Shown here in pieces: positions 15,898-25,524 of a DNA stretch of 64,000 nucleotides. The stretch's first letter is position 1, and each line of letters opens with the position of its first letter. Made by a program: the position numbers and the translations under genes. The notes beneath the pieces are model-generated. The model made no database searches. It had not been told where the DNA came from and was given only the letters and a program-made list of their open reading frames with translations. Source of the stretch: Flavobacterium limicola (GTDB lineage Bacteria > Bacteroidota > Bacteroidia > Flavobacteriales > Flavobacteriaceae); contig NZ_RBXA01000002.1 in the NCBI RefSeq assembly GCF_003634755.1, forward strand, positions 310,001-374,000. The letters run 5' to 3'.

Positions 15898-16266
15898 TTA
15901 TTTTTTAGAAGGATTAATTGTAATTTCTTGTTTTTTTTGTGGGGTAACCAAACCGTACATTGCTTCATATTGCAAAATGATGTCTTTTTCGCCAATGGAA
16001 TTGAAAAATTCTTCCAAGCGTTTGATATGGTCTATTGTAAATTGCATGTGCACTTTGAGTGCTTCTGCTAGTTCATCAGTGACAGCATTTTTAATCAATA
16101 CGGGAATCGAGATTATCAGTGCTTTTTCTGTAAAGTAAATTTCTTTTAATTCCTCTACAAAAATATTTCGACAGCCTTCGCTAGTTTCGGAAGATGTTTC
16201 ATTTGAATTTCCTTTCCCTTTTTCTAGCGTGATATTTTTATCAGTTTTGGTTATGGTACTTTTCAT
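15898..16266 (-). CDS. Shortened DUF892 (YciE/YciF-like) ferritin-like protein
   Basis: The product has 122 residues. A polar, low-complexity N-terminal tail (about 30 residues) precedes NIFVEELKEIYFTEKALIISIPVLIKNAVTDELAEALKVHM, which matches the first two helices of DUF892, including the DxYxxE-type ligand region. Family members usually have about 160-185 residues with four helices. Here the protein ends soon after the second helix (YEAMYGLV) in an unrelated tail. The second half is therefore missing, so it may not bind a di-iron centre on its own. It is first in the unit with the aldehyde dehydrogenase and sits behind the shared promoter at 16306. Confidence 0.75.
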   Translation of the reverse strand: MKSTITKTDKNITLEKGKGNSNETSSETSEGCRNIFVEELKEIYFTEKALIISIPVLIKNAVTDELAEALKVHMQFTIDHIKRLEEFFNSIGEKDIILQYEAMYGLVTPQKKQEITINPSKK

Positions 16267-16305
16267 TTGTTTTTTATTTTATTGAAGAACATTAATTGGA
16301 TATTG

Positions 16306-16370
16306 TAAAGTTGAGATTATAAAACTTTTAAAGTATTACACAATTAATCATATGTATTACATCTTTCACA
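16306..16370 (-). promoter_or_regulatory. Stress-regulon promoter, copy 7 (DUF892-like gene and detoxification genes)
   Basis: Minus strand: TGTGAAA, GA, TGTAAT, fifteen bases, TGTAAT, twenty-one bases, CAACTTTA. Here the two TRTAAY elements are identical. Confidence 0.8.
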
Positions 16371-16730
16371 TATTGTCAAATTAAGCTTTTGAAATCAATC
16401 AGGAGGAAATCTTTACAATTTCGATGCTGATTACAGTATTCAGGCCATTTAGATTTACTAAAAAAAAAGGAACGATTTAAGCGATACAACTTCTAATAGG
16501 TGATAGGTAAGTAGTTGTTTTTAAAGGATTTTGATAAAAATAATTCTATTAATCTGATAAATTTCAGGATTATTATGAAATGAAATTAGAGTATTAGCAG
16601 AAAAGACTCTGGAAATAAACAGGAATATTTGTAGGTTATAAAACAAACTGCTGTGAGTAAAAAAAATGGAGCGGTTTTTTTTGGTATTTTAAGTTCGGTA
16701 ATGCAAAAAAAACTATTGCTATGGAAATAA
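16371..16730. other. Intergenic, no gene found
   Basis: AT-rich DNA between the promoter of the DUF892-like gene and the terminator at 16731. Short frames occur on both strands, but none has a convincing start, composition or family resemblance. Confidence 0.5.
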
Positions 16731-16762
16731 AAAAACTTCCTTTTATATTATAAGAAGGAAGT
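16731..16762 (-). terminator. Terminator of the 64-residue membrane-protein gene
   Basis: An AACTTCCTT/AAGGAAGTT stem is followed on the minus strand by seven T. It lies 80 bp after the stop at 16843. Confidence 0.75.
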
Positions 16763-16842
16763 TATAGATTGTAATCAATTTATTGTGCTTGCTTGTTTCA
16801 ATTGATTTTAAATAAATAGAATCATACAGGCAGCAATATAAT

Positions 16843-17037
16843 TTATGATTCGTCTTTTGTTGTACGAACTAAGCTAATTCCTGAAACAAAGAATAGTATA
16901 CCTAATACTCCGTAAATGATTAGCGCTTTAATATCCGTTGTTTCGCCTGAAGTACTTGCAAATATAACTGCAGTGTAAATAAGTCCACCTATTCCAAGAG
17001 CAGTAAGTAATGCTCCAAATATTCTTTTAAGATTCAT
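16843..17037 (-). CDS. Small two-helix membrane protein, 64 residues
   Basis: The product begins MNLKRIFGALLTALGIGGLIYTAVIF. It has two transmembrane segments (about 6-26 and 37-56) joined by a short acidic loop (STSGETTDIK) and ends in a charged tail RTTKDES. It resembles other tiny stress-induced membrane proteins in this region but is not clearly homologous to the Lmo0937-like pair. It forms a single-gene unit between the stress promoter at 17155-17219 and the terminator at 16731-16762. The leader is 117 bases. Confidence 0.75.
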   Translation of the reverse strand: MNLKRIFGALLTALGIGGLIYTAVIFASTSGETTDIKALIIYGVLGILFFVSGISLVRTTKDES

Positions 17038-17154
17038 GATTTTTCTTTTTTAAGGTTTATACTTTTTTTAGCGGATGTTTTTAAACGCACATTGGTTTAA
17101 AGATATCCACTTTAAATAATTAAAGCTCCTTTTGCAGAAGTGATAATTACACTA

Positions 17155-17219
17155 CAAATGTATTTTGATTGTACGCTCAAAGTGTTATACAATTGTTAAT
17201 AAAAGTTATATCATTCACA
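17155..17219 (-). promoter_or_regulatory. Stress-regulon promoter, copy 8 (64-residue membrane protein)
   Basis: Minus strand: TGTGAAT, GA, TATAAC, fifteen bases, TATAAC, twenty-one bases, TACATTTG. This is the only copy with a perfect TANNTTTG -7 box, and its two TATAAC elements are identical. Confidence 0.85.
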
Positions 17220-17498
17220 GTTTAGAAAAAAATATTAAATCCAAAATTTGAAGTGATCAATTGTATGTTACTAATAATGAACAGAATTTTTTTTATATCT
17301 AAGTAAATTTAGGTTTGTTAAAAGATTTTCTCAAAAAGTCAATAGAAAAATTCGTGGGTAACAACTATTATGTATTTTCAAAAAGATCTTAAATATTTAT
17401 TTTTATATAAAGAGGCTTAACACTTCCAAGGAACAAGAAATTGTTTTTTTAGAATTTTAAAAAGGGACAAATTATTTCCTAAATTTTATTATTGCCTT
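17220..17498. other. Intergenic, nothing recognised
   Basis: AT-rich spacer between promoter copy 8 and the end of the hybrid kinase gene. There is no clear hairpin or open frame. Confidence 0.5.
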
Positions 17499-19919
<2,421 letters not shown>

Positions 19920-20037
19920 TTTTAATTGTAAAATAAAAGTTTGAATGTTGAGTATCTACTAAAGAATATTAAAATACCAACAAAAAAATATAACTTAAAT
20001 GAGATTGGGGATGTACCGCCTTTTTGATGTTATTTTA

Positions 20038-23000
20038 TTATTTACTTAACCATACGCGCATCAATGATAACAGACGTTCTACATCAATAGGCTTAGTGAT
20101 ATAATCGTTGGCACCTGCATCAATACATTTTTGTTTATCGTCTTTCATAGCTTTTGCCGTAAGGGCAATTATAGGTAAGTTTCTGAATTTTATCTGAGAT
20201 CGTATTCGTTTCATTGCTTCGTAACCGTCCATTTCCGGCATCATTATATCCATTAATACCAGATCAATGTCAGTATGTACTTCCAGCATATTCAATGCAT
20301 TCTTGCCGTCTTCTGATTTTATGACTTCCATTCCGCGTTCTTGTAATATTTTAGATAAGGCAAAAACATTTCGCATGTCATCATCAACTAATAATATTTT
20401 TTTGGAATGAAATATAGCTTCTTTATCATTCAAATTATTAATCATCATTTGTTGTGATTTTGGTAAATTGGTGATTGTTCGGTGGAGGAAGAGAGCAGTT
20501 TCATCCAGCAAGCGTTCTTCGGATTTTATCCCTTTTATAATAATGCTATCCGCATATTTGTGAAGCAGATTATTTTCTTCTTTTGTAAGTTCCTTTCCGG
20601 TATAAACAATAATGGGGGGTAGGTTATGAGCTTTTACATCTCCCAGTTTATGGATCAGTTCAAAGCCAGTCATATCAGGCAATCCAATGTCCAGAATGAT
20701 ACAATCAATGTGATTGTGCTCAAACAATTCTAAAGCCTCTTTTCCTGTTCCTGCTTCATAACATTTTACATCACCATTGCCAATGAGTACTTTCATTGCT
20801 TTTCTGGAATTTTCACTATCTTCAATAATCAATAAGTTTTTTATTTTTCTATTCACAAAATTTTCAATCCTGATGAAAGCTTCCTCCAGACCATCTTTAG
20901 ATATCGGTTTCATAAGATATTCTACTGCACCTTCTCTGATAGGTTCTAGCGAACGGTCATTTGCCGATATAATATGCACCGGTATATGTCTTACAGAAGG
21001 ATTTATTTTTAGTTCATGTAATACTTGTTTTCCATTGATTCCTGGTAAACCCATATCAAGAATGATTGCTTGAGGTTTGTATTTTGCAGCAAGCAATAAA
21101 CCATCTTCTCCAGAAGAAGCCGACAAACATTTAAATCCTTTTTTGTTGGCTTGTTTTAAAAGTATAGTAGCAAAATTACGATCATCTTCAATAATGAGTA
21201 CTATTTTGTCATCTATGTTCATTGTATCTCTATCGTCTTCTATGGTTGGATGATTCAGATAGTTGATATCATTTTGTGAGCGTGGTGTATACGAAATAGG
21301 TTTCACCTGATTTTCAGTTTCAGGCTCTTGTACAGGGTATATTTCCAAGGGGATAATGAGTGAAAAAGTAGATCCTTTGTCTAAATGGCTCTTTACTATT
21401 ATTTCTCCTTCCAGTAATTTGGCAAGTTCCCGTGAAATAGAAAGTCCTAATCCTGTACCACCATATTTTCTGGAGGTTCCTCCTTCGGCCTGCTGAAAAG
21501 CTTCAAATATGGCTGATTGTTTGTCTTCTGATATTCCAATTCCTGTATCCCTAACAGAAATGTTCAAAGTAGTCTCTGTATTTGGGTCAATACTAATAGT
21601 TACACTTCCTTTTTCGGTAAATTTTATAGCATTGGATAAAAGATTTTTCAGTATCTGGTTCAAACGTTGTGAATCAGTGTGGATAAATTCGGGTAAACCA
21701 GCTGCCAATTTGCAAAGTATCGTTAATCCTTTTTGTTCCGCCTGATGTTTAAAATCGCGAAGAAGATTATCTGTAAAATTTTTCAGTGCTATTTTTTCAA
21801 TATTTATAGCCATTTTCCCTGCTTCAATCTTGGAGAGGTCTAATACTTCATTAATTAATACCAAAAGATCATGACCACTTTTATAAATTATTTCCGCACT
21901 TTCAATCTGAACTTCATCTAGGTTTTTCTTTCTGTTTTCTGATAAATCTTTGGATAAAATAAGCAAACTATTAAGCGGTGTTCTTAATTCATGCGACATG
22001 TTTGCGAGGAATTCCGATTTATATTTGCTGCTAATCTCCAGTTGTTTGGTTTTTTGTTCAATATCATTTTTGGAAGCTTGAACTTCTTTATTTTTCTCCT
22101 CTAATGATTGAGTCTGTTCTTCCAATTCTTCATTAGTCATTTGTAATTCCTCTTGCTGTTGTTTAAGATTTTGCGCTTGTTGTTCTAATTCTTCATTCAG
22201 CTGTCTCAATTCTTCCTGCTGTATTTGGAGTTCTTCCGCTTGATTTGAAAGCTCTTTGTTCGCAAAACTTAACTCTACAGCTCGTTTTTCTTTCTCCTCA
22301 TTTTGATAAGCAAGTTCTTCATTTGCAATCGCTAACTCTGCAGCTCTTTTTTCTTTTTCTTCGTTTTGGTAGGCGAGTTCTCCATTGGCAACAGCCAACT
22401 CCGCGGCTCTTATTTCTTTTTCTTCAGCTTGTTGAACCGTGTATACACTAATAGCAATGCTGCTCATAGCAACATTTACAAATTCTTTTTCGGTTTCATT
22501 AAATTCGGTAAGCTTGCCTATTTCAATTACGCCTATGGTTTTCCCGTCAAGCAAAAAAGGGGTAATCAGCAAATGTTTTGGTTTTGCGTTTAATACGGAC
22601 GAAGTAATCCGAATTTGATCATCAGATATATACGCTAATGAAATTTGTTTTTGTTCCCAGGCAGCCTGACCAATTAATCCTTCATTTAATTTAAAACTAA
22701 CTTTAGTGTCATTAGCAGATGAAAAAGCAAATTTGCCACTAAGCAATAGCTCATTTTCGTTTTCATTAAATAGATAAACGGCACCAATATTAGCTTTCAG
22801 ATACGAACATAGAAAACTTATGGTATTGTTTGCCAACTGTTCTATACTTTGATCTCCTATTAACTTTTCACTAAGTACTGAGTTACCGGTAAGCAACCAG
22901 TTTTTGCTGGCGGTTTCCGATTCAGAATTTTTAAGCGCTTTTAAATTTGTGGCAACTATGGAATAGACAACAATAAGAATCAATACAATAACGAGCAATA

Positions 23001-23562
23001 AAACCGCAAAAACAATATTAAACTTACTGGCATCTTCCTTACTATCTTGTGTTCTTTGAGTAAGAAGCGAACGTTCTAATTCTTGTGATTCACTAATTAT
23101 TTTTCTTATTTCATCTTGAATTTGTTTGCCTTCGCCTGAAGCGATAAACGCTCTTGCTTTTTCAAAATCATTTTTACGGAGGTTTACGCATGTATTCAAA
23201 ATGTCAAATCGCAATTTAATCACTTTTGCAAGTTTCTCGATTTTATTTTGCTGAATGGGATTGTCTTGCGTTATTTTCTTTATTTTTTCAAGCTTCTCAT
23301 TGATTTTAGAATTAGCGGTGTTGTACGGTTTCAAATAATCTTCATCACCTGTAATTACATAACCTCGAACGCCAGTTTCTGCATTAACAGATGACAATAA
23401 TATTTGTTCGAATTCATACAATACCTGATTGGAAACATTTACCAAAGTATTTGAAGCAACAAATTTTTCACTGTTTTTAAAAGAAAACATTGCAACTCCT
23501 AAAAGTACTACTGCACAAGCAATAAATCCTATTACGATTTTTCTTCCTAAGTTCATTTTCAT
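20038..23562 (-). CDS. Hybrid histidine kinase, CHASE3-GAF-coil-HisKA-HATPase with three receivers
   Basis: The product has 1174 residues. Two transmembrane segments (about 8-27 and 185-207) bracket a CHASE3 sensor with the typical ETGVRGYVITGDEDYLKPYN. A GAF domain follows (about 235-385). A long coiled coil then begins with two to three units of the 21-residue repeat (AAELAIANEELAYQNEEKEKR) and continues with EELQIQQEELRQ-type heptads. The kinase core has FLANMSHELRTPLNSLL and GGTGLGLS. Three receivers follow, with acceptor sites in AIILDMGLPGING, CIILDIGLPDMTG and LVLMDIMMPEMDG. cheB lies 25 bp upstream in the same direction. This CHASE3-GAF-HK-RRR layout commonly travels with cheB and cheR in non-chemotactic clusters. 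Confidence 0.93.
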   Translation of the reverse strand: MKMNLGRKIVIGFIACAVVLLGVAMFSFKNSEKFVASNTLVNVSNQVLYEFEQILLSSVNAETGVRGYVITGDEDYLKPYNTANSKINEKLEKIKKITQDNPIQQNKIEKLAKVIKLRFDILNTCVNLRKNDFEKARAFIASGEGKQIQDEIRKIISESQELERSLLTQRTQDSKEDASKFNIVFAVLLLVIVLILIVVYSIVATNLKALKNSESETASKNWLLTGNSVLSEKLIGDQSIEQLANNTISFLCSYLKANIGAVYLFNENENELLLSGKFAFSSANDTKVSFKLNEGLIGQAAWEQKQISLAYISDDQIRITSSVLNAKPKHLLITPFLLDGKTIGVIEIGKLTEFNETEKEFVNVAMSSIAISVYTVQQAEEKEIRAAELAVANGELAYQNEEKEKRAAELAIANEELAYQNEEKEKRAVELSFANKELSNQAEELQIQQEELRQLNEELEQQAQNLKQQQEELQMTNEELEEQTQSLEEKNKEVQASKNDIEQKTKQLEISSKYKSEFLANMSHELRTPLNSLLILSKDLSENRKKNLDEVQIESAEIIYKSGHDLLVLINEVLDLSKIEAGKMAINIEKIALKNFTDNLLRDFKHQAEQKGLTILCKLAAGLPEFIHTDSQRLNQILKNLLSNAIKFTEKGSVTISIDPNTETTLNISVRDTGIGISEDKQSAIFEAFQQAEGGTSRKYGGTGLGLSISRELAKLLEGEIIVKSHLDKGSTFSLIIPLEIYPVQEPETENQVKPISYTPRSQNDINYLNHPTIEDDRDTMNIDDKIVLIIEDDRNFATILLKQANKKGFKCLSASSGEDGLLLAAKYKPQAIILDMGLPGINGKQVLHELKINPSVRHIPVHIISANDRSLEPIREGAVEYLMKPISKDGLEEAFIRIENFVNRKIKNLLIIEDSENSRKAMKVLIGNGDVKCYEAGTGKEALELFEHNHIDCIILDIGLPDMTGFELIHKLGDVKAHNLPPIIVYTGKELTKEENNLLHKYADSIIIKGIKSEERLLDETALFLHRTITNLPKSQQMMINNLNDKEAIFHSKKILLVDDDMRNVFALSKILQERGMEVIKSEDGKNALNMLEVHTDIDLVLMDIMMPEMDGYEAMKRIRSQIKFRNLPIIALTAKAMKDDKQKCIDAGANDYITKPIDVERLLSLMRVWLSK

Positions 23563-23587
23563 GCTATTATTTATAAAGTTTAGGTTT

Positions 23588-24160
23588 TTATCTTTCTTGT
23601 TGATCTAATTGTATTAATAATTCGATGATATCCTCCAATGGTAAAATATAATCTGGCACAATTGTAGCAATTGCTGACTTTGGCATGTATTCAGATTCGG
23701 CTGTTTCTGGGTCTTGAATAATGACTAAACCTCCACAGTCTTTTATACGCTTAATTCCTTTACTTCCGTCACTATTAGAACCTGTAAGCACGATTCCAAT
23801 TAATTTATTTGTATACGCTTCGGCTGCTGATTCAAATAAAACATCAATAGAAGGTCTTGCAAAATTTACACGCTCATCTATAGTAAGGGAAAAAGTTTTA
23901 TCCTTTTCAATCAGCAAATGATAATTAGGTGGAGCAATATAAATGTTGCCCTTTTTAATTTTCTCTTTTTCATCCGCTTCTGTTACATTTAGATGACTTT
24001 TTTCATTTAAAAGTTTTATCCAATGGCTATCAGAATGAGCACTTAAATGCTGCACTATAATAATTGGTATATTGAAATGTAACGGTAAGGATGAGGATAT
24101 AATTTTTAACACATTCATTCCTCCGGAAGAAACCCCTATTACAATTGCTTCATATTGCAT
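23588..24160 (-). CDS. cheB: CheB-type protein-glutamate methylesterase, stand-alone catalytic domain
   Basis: The product has 190 residues covering only the methylesterase domain, with no receiver. The catalytic triad is visible: Ser in IGVSSGGM (near residue 11), His in IVQHLSAHSD and Asp in LTGSNSDGSKG. CheB removes methyl groups from glutamates on chemoreceptors. No methyl-accepting protein or flagellar gene is present in the window, so its target is more likely a neighbouring sensor kinase. It starts two bases after cheR and precedes the CHASE3 kinase by 25 bp; the three form one unit. Confidence 0.92.
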   Translation of the reverse strand: MQYEAIVIGVSSGGMNVLKIISSSLPLHFNIPIIIVQHLSAHSDSHWIKLLNEKSHLNVTEADEKEKIKKGNIYIAPPNYHLLIEKDKTFSLTIDERVNFARPSIDVLFESAAEAYTNKLIGIVLTGSNSDGSKGIKRIKDCGGLVIIQDPETAESEYMPKSAIATIVPDYILPLEDIIELLIQLDQQER

Positions 24161-24162
24161 TT

Positions 24163-24987
24163 TTAATATTTCTTTTTAAATATTCGTTGTTTTGTGTCTA
24201 ACTCAGAATATTGTTCATACAAATCTGAAAAACGTAAACTCTCTTTAGAGCCCAAACAAAGAACACCACCATTAATGAGACTATTATAAAAAAGAGTCTG
24301 GACTTTATTTTGTAAATTTTTATCAAAATAAATCAGCACATTCCGACATAATATCAAGTTTACTTCTGCAAAAACACTATCAGTCACCAGATTATGATTA
24401 GCCCAAACAATATTTTTTTTCAAGGATTGATTCATAATAACGTTATCATAATTGGAAGTATAATAACTCGAAAAGGATTCTTTTCCACCCGCCATTTGAT
24501 AATTGGAAGTGTATTCTTTAATCATTTTATTCGAAAAAATCCCATCTTTTGCCCGGTTCAAAGCCATTTGGTTAAAATCTGTAGCATAAATGGTTGTTCT
24601 GTCATACAAGCCTTCTTCCTGCAAAAGAATAGCCATGGAATAAGCTTCTTCTCCTGTAGCACAGCCTGCATGCCATATTTTTATGAAGGGATAAGTCTTC
24701 AAAATAGGGATGACATTTTCTCGTAATGACTTATAAAAAATAGGGTCCCGAAACATTTCAGTTACTGTTATTGATAAATCCTGTAAGAGTTCAGAAGCGA
24801 AAGTTTCATCATTTAAAACCTTAGATTGCATTTGAGAAACATCTTCGAATCCAGATACCGCCATTCTGTTCATAATCCTGCGCCTGATATGGGCTTGGGA
24901 ATACTCTCTGAAATCATACCCGTATTTCCTGAAGATAGCCTCCAATAACAATGAAATTTCTAAATCTGAGGTGTCTTTATACCGCAT
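24163..24987 (-). CDS. cheR: CheR-type protein-glutamate O-methyltransferase
   Basis: The product has 274 residues. The N-terminal helical domain (LLLEAIFRKYGYDFREYSQAHIRRRI) is followed by the SAM-binding domain with HAGCATGEEAYSMAILL and LILCRNVLIYFD. There is no tetratricopeptide or beta-subdomain extension. It transfers methyl groups from SAM to receptor glutamates. It is paired with cheB and placed between sensor kinases, without chemotaxis genes, which suggests adaptation of a non-chemotactic signalling pathway. Confidence 0.93.
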   Translation of the reverse strand: MRYKDTSDLEISLLLEAIFRKYGYDFREYSQAHIRRRIMNRMAVSGFEDVSQMQSKVLNDETFASELLQDLSITVTEMFRDPIFYKSLRENVIPILKTYPFIKIWHAGCATGEEAYSMAILLQEEGLYDRTTIYATDFNQMALNRAKDGIFSNKMIKEYTSNYQMAGGKESFSSYYTSNYDNVIMNQSLKKNIVWANHNLVTDSVFAEVNLILCRNVLIYFDKNLQNKVQTLFYNSLINGGVLCLGSKESLRFSDLYEQYSELDTKQRIFKKKY

Positions 24988-25083
24988 ATTTTTTTAACAA
25001 TTTTGATTTTAATTTTACCAAATCAGGGGTGATTAATTTAAATGTATAGATTCAATTTAAACAAAATTATATTGTAAAATGGA

Positions 25084-25524
25084 TTACATACGATCCATGT
25101 ACCAATTTAGTTCCTTTTCCATTTTTTGGTATTTAAAAATAGCAGTAATTATTTTTTGCAAGCGAACAAAAGCAGTTTCACTTTTCACTACGTAATCAAA
25201 TGCCTTGTGATGCATACAGTTTATTGCCACTTCAATTTTATCTTGAGAAGATAACATTACAACTGGAATTTCTGGATTGAAAGCTTTTACTTTATCTAAT
25301 GTTTCAAGACCGTTCATCGCATTTGCTACAATACCATCAAGTTGATAATCTAATATTATTACATCGGGATTATTGGATAAATTGGCAATACAGAGTTCTC
25401 CTGTTGAATAGGTTTCAACCGTAAAATCAGCATTTTCCATAAATTCAATTTCTAAAGATTTCAAAAACAATGCATCATCATCTACCAGAAATATTTTTAC
25501 TTTATTGTTGTTGTCATTCATCAT
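25084..25524 (-). CDS. Single-domain response regulator
   Basis: The product has 146 residues: a receiver (acidic pair DDD near the start, acceptor Asp in VIILDYQLDG, Ser in MLSSQDK, Lys in VVKSET) followed by a short helical tail with MEKELNWYMDRM and no DNA-binding domain. Its ATG overlaps the end of the hybrid kinase gene by four bases, so the two are translationally coupled and it is a likely phospho-acceptor for that kinase. It may pass the signal to CheR/CheB or act as a phosphate sink. Confidence 0.9.
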   Translation of the reverse strand: MMNDNNNKVKIFLVDDDALFLKSLEIEFMENADFTVETYSTGELCIANLSNNPDVIILDYQLDGIVANAMNGLETLDKVKAFNPEIPVVMLSSQDKIEVAINCMHHKAFDYVVKSETAFVRLQKIITAIFKYQKMEKELNWYMDRM

